NCBI GenBank assembly: GCA_019313505.1
Contig: JAFDBA010000032.1
Coordinates: forward strand, 1 to 25,875
Origin: Deltaproteobacteria bacterium
GTDB lineage: Bacteria > Desulfobacterota > Desulfobacteria > Desulfobacterales > UBA11574
Reading direction: 5' to 3'
DNA: 25,875 nt
The notes beneath the pieces are model-generated. The model saw only the letters and a program-made list of their open reading frames with translations, did not search any database and was not told the origin of the DNA. Positions within the stretch are counted from its first letter, which is position 1, and every line of letters starts with the position of its first letter. The translations under genes and the position numbers were made by a program. Below are positions 15,967-22,170 of the stretch, one piece after another.

Positions 15967-16025
15967 CCCGCCTGCCATGCGAGCTTGCCAGCCAAGCAAG
16001 GCGGCCCGGGGCACAAGCGGGCAGG
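15967..16025. mobile_element. GC-rich palindromic mini-element, 59-bp variant
   Basis: It starts CCCGCCTGCCATGCGAG and ends GCACAAGCGGGCAGG. Those two parts together are the exact reverse complement of the 32-bp element at 3331-3362. Between them lie 27 extra bases (15984-16010) that begin CTTGCCAGCC and end GGCCCGGG. The outer junctions are again A on the left and T on the right. Confidence 0.65.
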
Positions 16026-16081
16026 TATACACAGATAATATTGTTATTTTGCAATTTAAGAATCTTGATGATCTGTGTTCA

Positions 16082-16113
16082 CCTGCCCGCTCGTGCCTTG
16101 CATGGCAGGCGGG
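16082..16113. mobile_element. GC-rich palindromic mini-element, 32 bp
   Basis: It differs from the 3331-3362 copy at two positions only and lies in the same orientation. Flanks are GATCTGTGTTCA on the left and TCTGTGTCC on the right. Without it the flanks join into ATCTGTGTTCATCTGTGTCC. Confidence 0.65.
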
Positions 16114-16171
16114 TCTGTGTCCAAAAAAGGAAATCCCTATACTATAAATTTAAGGTCAAAGACCAACAATT

Positions 16172-16555
16172 ACGGTCCGAGCAGTCCAGATGATCGCTGG
16201 ATTGTTGAAACAATCCAGAGGAAAGTCCGAACACCATAGGGCAGGGTGCTCCATAACGTGGAGTCGCGGTGACGTGAAGGAAAGTGCAACAGAAAGTATA
16301 CCGCCCCGCATTTAAGCGGGGTAAGGGTGAAAAGGTGCGGTAAGAGCGTACCAGTTCCCCGGGTGACCGGGGAAGCTTTGTAAACCCCACCCGGTGCAAG
16401 ACCAAATAGGGGAGTGCTTGAGAGCGGCCCGTTCAAGCTTCCGGGTAGGTCGCGAGAGGCGTCTGGCAACTGGCGTCCATAGATGAATGATCATTACCCG
16501 GTCCGGGGTAACCCGAACCGGGCACAGGATTCGGCTTATTGACTGCTCGGACCGT
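16172..16555 (+). ncRNA. rnpB: RNase P RNA, bacterial class A
   Basis: The catalytic RNA that trims tRNA 5' leaders. Conserved landmarks in order are GAGGAAAGTCCGAACACC near 16209, ACAGAAAGTATACCGCC near 16289, GGTAAGGGTGAAAAGG near 16320, GTAAACCCC near 16380, AGATGAATGATCATTACCCG near 16481 and ACAGGATTCGGCTTA near 16524. The P1 helix is a perfect 15-bp pairing of 16172-16186 with 16541-16555 (ACGGTCCGAGCAGTC against GACTGCTCGGACCGT), which defines both ends. Length is about 384 nt, normal for class A. No terminator hairpin or T tract is seen before smsC, 34 bp downstream. Confidence 0.97.
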
Positions 16556-16589
16556 ACATAAATTTGTAGCCGTTAGTGAGGTGATGTAT

Positions 16590-17366
16590 ATGCTTCAGAT
16601 AGAAGAACTCAAAGTCGAGGTCGGCGGAAAGACAATATTGGATAACCTTAATATGGAAATACCCAAAGGGCAAACCCACATACTTTTCGGACCAAATGGA
16701 TCCGGCAAAACCAGTCTGATGATGACCATTATGGGATTTTCCGGATATAACGTGACCCATGGAAAGATTACTTTTAAAGGTGAAGACATCACCGGGCTAC
16801 CAATAAATGAGCGTGCTCGATTAGGTATCGGCGTTTCTTTTCAGAGACCTCCGACTATTAACGGTTTAAAGACAAGAAATATTGTTGAAATCTGTGATGT
16901 AAATCGATCAGCAAATGTTGAGGAACTTGCAAAAAAGCTTAATTTTACCGATTTTCTTGACAGAGATGTAAACCGAAATTTTTCCGGGGGAGAAATAAAA
17001 CGTTCCGAACTGCTTCAGCTTATGGCCCAGCAGCCGGATCTTGTTCTTCTTGATGAGCCCGAATCCGGAGTTGACCTTGAAAGCATTGTCTTTATTGGTG
17101 ATACAATCAATTCACTTTTGCACAGGCAAATCAAATGCCCCCGGGAAAGACCTCACAAAAATATCATTGAGGGCCAGAAAAAATCGGCGCTTGTTATTAC
17201 CCATACAGGGCATATACTTGATTATATTACGGCAGACAGGGGTCAGGTTCTTTATAACGGGATTTTATGCTGTTCGAGAAACGCCAGAGAGATCTTAAAA
17301 TGGATAAGAGAATATGGCTATGAGGAGTGCGTCAGATGTTCAAACGAAATAAAGCCTTGGATATAA
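16590..17366 (+). CDS. SufC-like ABC ATPase of a minimal SUF (SMS-type) Fe-S system
   Basis: 258 residues. SufC-type ATPases drive Fe-S cluster assembly on SufB/SufD-like scaffolds in the cytosol and have no membrane partner. Walker A is GPNGSGKTS (34-42), Q-loop Gln85, signature FSGGE (131-135), Walker B LVLLDEPESGVD with Asp155-Glu156, and H-loop His205. The FSGGE-K-R-E and DEPESGVD forms are typical of SufC rather than of transport ATPases. The start ATG at 16590 has GAGG eight bases upstream; ATG 16584 is too close. The partner gene overlaps its end by 31 bp, pointing to translational coupling. The pairing with a single SufB-like gene, without SufS, SufD or SufU nearby, suggests the SMS type described in archaea and anaerobes (SmsC). 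Confidence 0.92.
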   Translation: MLQIEELKVEVGGKTILDNLNMEIPKGQTHILFGPNGSGKTSLMMTIMGFSGYNVTHGKITFKGEDITGLPINERARLGIGVSFQRPPTINGLKTRNIVEICDVNRSANVEELAKKLNFTDFLDRDVNRNFSGGEIKRSELLQLMAQQPDLVLLDEPESGVDLESIVFIGDTINSLLHRQIKCPRERPHKNIIEGQKKSALVITHTGHILDYITADRGQVLYNGILCCSRNAREILKWIREYGYEECVRCSNEIKPWI

Positions 17367-18511
17367 ATGTAGAAAACTACAAGGTTGATGCAAAAGATCA
17401 TGCTTATGTTGAAAAATTATCACAAATCGAATCAACAGATGCAAGGCAGCTTTTAGACGTTGGTGTCGATATTGATGAAAATGCTCGTATAGGCACCTAT
17501 ATTCAGAAAGACAAGTCCGTGATACACTGCAAAACAATGCAGGATGGTGTCGAAGTCATGGGCATATCCCAGGCCCGGGAAAAACACGGCTGGCTTTCAG
17601 ATTATATGTGGAAAAACATATCTCCGGATACCGACAAATTTACCTTGCAGGCCAAGGAAAATCCACACGAGGGCTACTTTATTCGAGCCCTTGCCGGTGT
17701 TAAAACAAAGCACCCGGTCCAATCATGTTTGTATATTGCAAAAGAAGGATTTTCACAAAATGTTCACAACATCGTGATTGCCGAGGAAGACTCGGAACTC
17801 CATATCATTACAGGGTGTGCAACCGCTCCTCATCTAACATCAGGCCTGCATGTGGGAATCTCTGAGTTTTATATAAAAAGAGGTGCCAGGCTTACTTTTA
17901 CCATGATTCATGACTGGGGGGAAAAGATTAATGTTCGACCAAGGACTGTAATCCGGGTTGATGAAGGCGGAACAATCATCTCTAACTATATTTCCTTAAG
18001 ACCGGTCGGGTCTCTTCAGATGTTTCCCACTACATATTTGAACGGAAAAGGGGCTGTTGCCCGATTTAACAGCATTCTTGTGGCGGGACGGGGAAGTTTT
18101 CTGGATGTCGGTTCACGGATTGTGTTGAATGCTCCTGACACCCGTGCCGAGATAATATCCCGAGGGATTTCATCAGGGGGATCAATTATTGCCCGTGGCG
18201 ATCTTGTGGGCAAAGTAGCCGGTATTAAAGCACACCTGGAGTGCAAAGGTTTGATATTAAATGACGGGTTGATGCAGGCTATTCCAGAGCTTACCGGATA
18301 CGTTCCCGGTGTGGAAATGTCACACGAAGCTGCTGTGGGTAAAATCGATCAGCAGGAAATAGAGTATCTAATGGCAAGGGGCCTTGATGAAGAAGAAGCA
18401 ATATCGACAATTGTTCGAGGGTTTTTAAATGTAGACATCGAAGGGTTGCCGGCCGGGCTAAAAGAGAAACTCGACAGGACGGTTTCTGAAACCCAGAAGG
18501 ATATGATGTAG
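17336..18511 (+). CDS. SufB/SufD-family scaffold (SmsB-like)
   Basis: 391 residues. The family forms a right-handed beta-helix on which Fe-S clusters are built, here presumably as a homodimer with the SufC-like ATPase. The C-terminal half contains the expected family segments: SLRPVGSLQMFPTTYLNG, GSRIVLNAPDTRAEIISRGI, GKVAGIKAHLECKGLILND and PGVEMSHEAAVGKIDQQEI, the last being the conserved C-terminal motif of SufB/SufD. The N-terminus is short, as in the minimal system. The ATG at 17336 is chosen for its GAGGAG eight bases upstream; GTG 17327 lies inside that site. It overlaps smsC by 31 bp, and the HPr-fusion gene starts three bases after its stop. Confidence 0.93.
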   Translation: MFKRNKALDINVENYKVDAKDHAYVEKLSQIESTDARQLLDVGVDIDENARIGTYIQKDKSVIHCKTMQDGVEVMGISQAREKHGWLSDYMWKNISPDTDKFTLQAKENPHEGYFIRALAGVKTKHPVQSCLYIAKEGFSQNVHNIVIAEEDSELHIITGCATAPHLTSGLHVGISEFYIKRGARLTFTMIHDWGEKINVRPRTVIRVDEGGTIISNYISLRPVGSLQMFPTTYLNGKGAVARFNSILVAGRGSFLDVGSRIVLNAPDTRAEIISRGISSGGSIIARGDLVGKVAGIKAHLECKGLILNDGLMQAIPELTGYVPGVEMSHEAAVGKIDQQEIEYLMARGLDEEEAISTIVRGFLNVDIEGLPAGLKEKLDRTVSETQKDMM

Positions 18512-18514
18512 ATA

Positions 18515-19825
18515 ATGAAATTTCAGAGAACTGTTTGTGATATTTCTTTCGCAGAGAAAGTTAGAATATTTTCTCATGATTATTTGAAAAATTGCATCTA
18601 TATTTCAAATTTTACTTCACCGCAGTATCTTTTTACCAAGAAGCTCTTTTCAGAGCTCATCGCAACTTCCCAGGTTTTAGAAGACTTTCTCGATTTTCAC
18701 GGCGCTAAAAACAACAAGGAATGGTATTTTTACAGGGAGCTTACAGCTGCCGTAAGGCATCTAAGCCTTGGAGGTTACTCCCAGACACATATTTTAAATC
18801 GACTTGATTTCTATGGTCTCCCGGATACTGAGCCTTTTGAAAAGGAAGGCACTTCCACACTTTATTTTGTAAGAAAGACTATAATGAAATTGGCCCCGAT
18901 TATATTGACTGAGGCCGGTCGGCTTAATATCCCTGTGCCTGATGAAAGTTATGATATGGCTGAATTTCCCGGTATTATAACCGGTGAGATCCTCGATTTT
19001 GATATTGATGATAGAGATAAGGATCAGCAGAAGAAGCATATCGTTAAAATTGCAAGTGAGTTTTTAAGTATCGCCGCAAGTTTTGATCATCTCAGATTCT
19101 ATGAGCCATATGAATTGAAAGAGATATTGAAAATTGTACCGGAAAAGGTCAATGAAGTAAATATGAGGCGTTTTGAAATGCTTGTGCATAACCTTCAATC
19201 TTCTTTTGATACATATGTGATCCACGGCGGATACATGTTTGGTAACAGAAAGCTTAAAGATTTACGGAGTTATTTTTCGATTGTATTCCACCTTCTTCAA
19301 ATGATCGGAAGGCTGTTACATTTTTATGAGCGGCATCTTCACAAAGCAGGATACAAAAATATCTACAAAAAGGTGCAAGATCGATTATCATCATTAATTG
19401 ATCCTGGAGAGCTTCTTGACCGAACCGTTAACTACGGTCTCTACTATGTCTGCCACTTTCTTACAATCGGCAAAGAACGGGCCCGAGAGATACTGAATGA
19501 AAATATTGAGCGTTCTTCCATTACTGTTGGTGTACCTGTTAAGCTTGGCTTCCACAGCAGACCCAGCCTTTTAGTGGCTAAAACAGTTCAGCACTACGGA
19601 GGGCAGGTGGAACTATGTGTTGGTAAAGACCGGTTTGATGCCAGCAGTGTACTGGATATTCAATGGGCAGGGGGCAAGATTCAGAAAGAAAACATTGCCG
19701 AAGTTACTTTTGAAGGTGATACCCGGGCGTTGAAGGATATTGAAATCCTTGCGGGTGTCAATTACGGCGAAGATACAATGGGTAAAGGAATTCCTCTTCC
19801 TAAAGAGCTGAAATACCTGAAATAG
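18515..19825 (+). CDS. HPr-domain protein with large uncharacterised N-terminal domain
   Basis: 436 residues. The C-terminal part (about 336-420) is an HPr-like phosphocarrier: LGFHSRPSLLVAKTV with His347 at the place of HPr His15 and Arg349 at that of Arg17. It is followed by ASSVLDIQWAGG, where Ser378 stands near HPr Ser46, and a final segment with DTRALKDIEILAG. Residues 1-335 are mainly predicted alpha-helical, rich in Tyr, Phe and charged residues, with no domain I recognise; PGIITGEILDFD and VIHGGYMFGNRK are conspicuous. The start ATG at 18515 lies three bases after the smsB stop, so the gene is in the smsCB operon. HPr normally passes phosphate from Enzyme I. A link to Fe-S assembly is inference from position only. 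Confidence 0.8.
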   Translation: MKFQRTVCDISFAEKVRIFSHDYLKNCIYISNFTSPQYLFTKKLFSELIATSQVLEDFLDFHGAKNNKEWYFYRELTAAVRHLSLGGYSQTHILNRLDFYGLPDTEPFEKEGTSTLYFVRKTIMKLAPIILTEAGRLNIPVPDESYDMAEFPGIITGEILDFDIDDRDKDQQKKHIVKIASEFLSIAASFDHLRFYEPYELKEILKIVPEKVNEVNMRRFEMLVHNLQSSFDTYVIHGGYMFGNRKLKDLRSYFSIVFHLLQMIGRLLHFYERHLHKAGYKNIYKKVQDRLSSLIDPGELLDRTVNYGLYYVCHFLTIGKERAREILNENIERSSITVGVPVKLGFHSRPSLLVAKTVQHYGGQVELCVGKDRFDASSVLDIQWAGGKIQKENIAEVTFEGDTRALKDIEILAGVNYGEDTMGKGIPLPKELKYLK

Positions 19826-19881
19826 CAAAATTACAAGAATTTATTAATAGTCAATCTTCAATCAAAAATATTCAATTTAAT

Positions 19882-20568
19882 ATGGTTTCTGCGATTATTG
19901 TTGCCGCCGGCAAAGGCATCAGGATGAATGACACAACCCGCAAGCAGTACCTGGACCTTGCGGGCCGACCTATTATGGCTCATTCGGTAATGGCGTTTGA
20001 TGCATGTGATCTGATAGACAAAATCTTTCTTGTTATCCCCAAAGAAGATATTGAATATTGTCGAAAAAACATACTTTCCGTGCTGGAGCTTAAAAACCGG
20101 GTTGATCTTGTACTTGGTGGTGAACAGCGCCATGATTCAGTATATAACGGACTTCAAGCCATAGACAAAAAGACTGAAACAGTCGTTGTCCATGATGCTG
20201 TACGTCCTTTTATTCAACCTGAAGAAATTAAGTCGTGCATACTTGGAGCAAGAGAATTCGGTGCATGTATCACCGGCATACCCGCCAGCGATACCATTAA
20301 GCATGTTGGCAAATCGGGTTTGATTGAGAAAACGCTTATAAGAGATAACATTTGGTTCGCTCAGACCCCCCAGGCGTTTAAACATGAATTGATCATAAGA
20401 GCCCATGAAACCGCACGGCATGATGGATATATCGGTTCTGATGATTCATTGCTTGTGGAACGGCTGGGGATAGACGTAAAAATTATTAAAGGCAGCAAAA
20501 ACAATATAAAGATTACTGTCCGGGAAGATCTGGTTGTTGCACGAGCTATTGCGCGGCTAATTTTATAA
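19882..20568 (+). CDS. ispD: 2-C-methyl-D-erythritol 4-phosphate cytidylyltransferase
   Basis: 228 residues, full length. IspD joins MEP to CTP, giving CDP-ME in the MEP pathway of isoprenoid synthesis. The nucleotide-binding N-terminus reads IIVAAGKGIRM (5-15), then RKQYLDLAGRPI (20-31). Later motifs are VVHDAVRPF (about 108-116), IPASDTIK and TPQAF. The start ATG at 19882 gives MVSAIIVAAG as expected, with no strong ribosome binding site. It lies 56 bp after the HPr-fusion gene, in the same direction and possibly in the same transcript. IspF, its common neighbour, is not found. Confidence 0.95.
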   Translation: MVSAIIVAAGKGIRMNDTTRKQYLDLAGRPIMAHSVMAFDACDLIDKIFLVIPKEDIEYCRKNILSVLELKNRVDLVLGGEQRHDSVYNGLQAIDKKTETVVVHDAVRPFIQPEEIKSCILGAREFGACITGIPASDTIKHVGKSGLIEKTLIRDNIWFAQTPQAFKHELIIRAHETARHDGYIGSDDSLLVERLGIDVKIIKGSKNNIKITVREDLVVARAIARLIL

Positions 20569-20655
20569 AATAGGGTGCGAGTGATGTATCAACCCAAAAT
20601 GGGCTAAAGCTGAGATGTAAAAATGTGAGGTTGTTTTTGCGCGAGCCCTGAGGAT

Positions 20656-20751
20656 TGACGGTTTCGGAAAAAGTCACAAATTCAACTATAGATGGCTAAG
20701 TAAAAAGGTTTATATACAACGCAGTAGATGGGGCTTTTTACGACGCCATCA
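20656..20751 (+). mobile_element. MITE-like element, 96-bp copy
   Basis: The left terminus TGACGGTTTCGGAAAAAGTC and the right terminus GGCTTTTTACGACGCCATCA enclose the shared segments AATTCAACTATAGATGGC and TAAGTAAAAAGG. Against the 9645-9781 copy about 40 internal bases are missing. The element ends where the ribosome binding site (AAGGA) of the zinc-ribbon gene at 20762 begins. Confidence 0.75.
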
Positions 20752-20761
20752 AGGATTTATA

Positions 20762-21076
20762 ATGCCTGTTTATGAATACGAACACTTAAAAAAACCATGC
20801 TCATTAGGCAGAGTATTTGATATAAAGCAGTCTATTCACGACAAATCGCTGATGCAATGCCCCAACTGCGGCGGTCCGGTGCGCAAACTCATTTCTCGCA
20901 TCAATATCAGCACACCTAAAACTAACAGCGAACTGCGCGACCTCGGTTTTACCAAGCTTGTAAAGAGAGATAATGGAGTTTATGAGAATGTAACGGCTCG
21001 TGATGGTGATAGCCGCATGGTAATCCGGGGTAGACCCGAAACCCTTCCTGATTTGAAAAAGACTATTAAAGATTGA
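20762..21076 (+). CDS. FmdB-type zinc ribbon protein, degenerate
   Basis: 104 residues. The N-terminus MPVYEYEH and the knuckle CPNCGGPVRKLIS (Cys33, Cys36) match FmdB-family regulators, named after a formamidase operon protein. The first CxxC of the ribbon, normally just after the MPxYEY start, is missing: only Cys13 (KPC) is left in that place. Metal binding would thus be incomplete or use another residue. The second half (about 50-104) has no known motif. AAGGA lies eight bases before ATG 20762. The gene is bracketed by MITE sequences: a full element ends 10 bp upstream, and the TGA stop is the first three bases of a downstream terminus. Function unknown. Confidence 0.72.
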   Translation: MPVYEYEHLKKPCSLGRVFDIKQSIHDKSLMQCPNCGGPVRKLISRINISTPKTNSELRDLGFTKLVKRDNGVYENVTARDGDSRMVIRGRPETLPDLKKTIKD

Positions 21077-21093
21077 CGGTCTCGTAAAAAGTA
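21074..21093 (+). repeat. Solo left terminus of the MITE family
   Basis: TGACGGTCTCGTAAAAAGTA matches the terminus of the element at 9645. No opposite terminus was found downstream up to 21520. Its first three bases are the stop codon of the zinc-ribbon gene. Confidence 0.65.
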
Positions 21094-21520
21094 GAATTCG
21101 TCACGGTTTAGTTTCTTAAAGTTGAATTTTGTGCATTTTTTCCTTCGTGATATTCGTGGTAAAAATAAAACCGAACTTTGTTCAGAGAAGATATGCACAT
21201 AAAAATGTGCATCATGCCCAGATTAATGTGCCTATTAAAAAATAATTGAAAAAAATCCTGTCCTTCGTATATATCCAATCCGCTTCAATAAAAGTTTTTT
21301 TTAAATTTGAAAAAAGATTAACAATCCGCATTAAATAAGGATTTTCTTATAGATAGAGGCATAAAAAGCCCTACCTATCAACTTTTGTTCCTGCATTGAA
21401 CCCCCATAATCTATTCCTGGCATGATTATTGGAAGAGTTTTTCGTTAATCGGGACGGGAATTCCCTATAAACCGTTTTGCGTTTTTATCAACAACCATTA
21501 ATCAATGAAAGGAGAAAACA
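21077..21520. other. Gene-free stretch with repeat remnants and a hairpin
   Basis: 444 bp without a convincing gene on either strand. It holds the rest of the solo MITE terminus, a short repeat-like tract CCTTCGTGATATTCGTGGT (21142-21160), and a perfect hairpin ATGCACAT-AAAA-ATGTGCAT (21193-21212). The remainder is AT-rich, up to the ribosome binding site of the HhH protein gene. No good -35/-10 pair was found for that gene. Confidence 0.6.
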
Positions 21521-21802
21521 ATGTCAAAGACAAAAAATGTGTTAATCTTGTGTATTGCAGTTGTAATGGTTATGGCATTTAGTGTGCCGTCTTGGTCAGG
21601 AGATATAGTAAAGATTAATCTTAACAAAGCAACAGTGGCAGAACTTACTCAGCTCAAAGGGATAGGGCAAAAATACGCAGAAAGGATTGTAGAATTCCGT
21701 GAGAAAAATGGACCTTTCACAAAAACGGAAGATTTAATGAATGTTAAGGGGATTAGTCTCAAGACCTGGGAAAAGAACAAAGACCTGATTACAGTTGAGT
21801 AA
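21521..21802 (+). CDS. Secreted ComEA-like helix-hairpin-helix protein
   Basis: 93 residues. Residues 1-26 are a Sec signal peptide (basic start, hydrophobic core ILCIAVVMVMAFSV, probable cleavage after SWS). The mature part is one ComEA-type (HhH)2 DNA-binding domain: KINLNKATVAELTQLKGIG, then AERIVEFREKNGPF and LMNVKGIS. ComEA proteins hold incoming DNA in the periplasm during uptake, but many short ones occur in species not known to be competent. AAAGGAG lies seven bases before ATG 21521. It stands alone, with a long hairpin after its stop. Confidence 0.92.
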   Translation: MSKTKNVLILCIAVVMVMAFSVPSWSGDIVKINLNKATVAELTQLKGIGQKYAERIVEFREKNGPFTKTEDLMNVKGISLKTWEKNKDLITVE

Positions 21803-21813
21803 AAGCGAAAGGA

Positions 21814-21858
21814 CATACGTAAACAACTACCGGATATACTGGTGGTTGTTTACGTATG
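21814..21858 (+). terminator. Long hairpin after the HhH gene (terminator-like, no T tract)
   Basis: CATACGTAAACAACTACC (21814-21831) pairs with GGTGGTTGTTTACGTATG (21841-21858): 18 pairs, one of them G-U, with a nine-base loop. No run of T follows, so it may be an attenuator or an RNA-stabilising hairpin rather than a classical terminator. Confidence 0.5.
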
Positions 21859-21955
21859 CAATATATCACAAAAATAGCAGGGAATTTAAATTTATAGAGG
21901 CGTAGCCGCGTTTTGTAACATCGTAAAACGATTTTATTTTGATTTTATTTTTTGC

Positions 21956-21994
21956 TTGACATACCCCACCAAAATGTGTTCAACTACTGAACAC
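21956..21994 (+). promoter_or_regulatory. Promoter-operator of the polysaccharide operon
   Basis: TTGACA (21956-21961) is followed by a perfect inverted repeat GTGTTCA-ACTAC-TGAACAC (21976-21994) that covers the place of the -10 box. No clear TATAAT is present at the right distance, so activation or a poor -10 is likely. The site would suit a dimeric regulator, perhaps the one encoded at 22171. The 368 bp between the HhH gene and that regulator contain this site, the palindrome at 22039-22079 and otherwise AT-rich sequence without a gene. Confidence 0.5.
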
Positions 21995-22038
21995 TCAAAA
22001 GACAAATATCCACACATTAATTTAATATAGAATAAATA

Positions 22039-22079
22039 TAGATTACAGGGGATTACTTAATAAAGATTAATGTAATCTA
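22039..22079. repeat. Inverted and direct GATTAC repeats in the operon leader
   Basis: TAGATTAC (22039-22046) and GTAATCTA (22072-22079) are perfect inverted repeats. GATTAC recurs exactly ten bases after the first copy (22051) and as GATTAA at 22065. A second small hairpin CTTGT/ACAAG lies at about 22091-22106. These could form a leader RNA structure or a row of binding sites. Confidence 0.4.
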
Positions 22080-22170
22080 CTAAGCGGAGCCTTGTGCTCG
22101 GACAAGATACTTACCACAATCCCATATCTAAAAGCTCTCAAACACCCCGCAACAAATATCGAACAAAATT

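Larger units (their letters stand above)
15947..16122. repeat. Composite CTGTG-type repeat upstream of rnpB
   Basis: Left AGGACGCAGATTTTCGCAGA and right TCTGTGTCC flank two GC-rich inserts (15967-16025, 16082-16113) with TACACAGAT and GATCTGTGTTCA inside. This is the same plan as 3173-3384. Its right end lies about 20 bases before the candidate -10 box of rnpB (TATAAA, 16143-16148), so the -35 region would be at the element edge. Confidence 0.75.

Noticed and set aside
15947..16122. The paired repeats before rnpB as a CRISPR-like array
   Set aside because: Only two units, in inverted order and with different lengths, no regular spacers and no cas genes.
16142..16494. Minus-strand open frames across rnpB
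   Set aside because: The region is a clear RNase P RNA with all conserved parts; the frames are by-products of its low stop content.
16539..16583. Upstream extension of smsC into the end of rnpB
   Set aside because: It would translate the P1 strand of RNase P RNA; GAGG before ATG 16590 is a better start.
4532..20661. Ten-base word CGCGAGCCCT seen three times (4533, 5217 minus, 20640), twice just before TGACGG
   Set aside because: The 5217 copy is explained by coding for ESRA in the MFS remnant, leaving two short matches that I cannot separate from chance.
21418..21433. Sigma-54-like promoter TGGCATGATTATTGGA before the HhH gene
   Set aside because: The nearly invariant GC of the -12 element is GG here, and there is no activator site in view.
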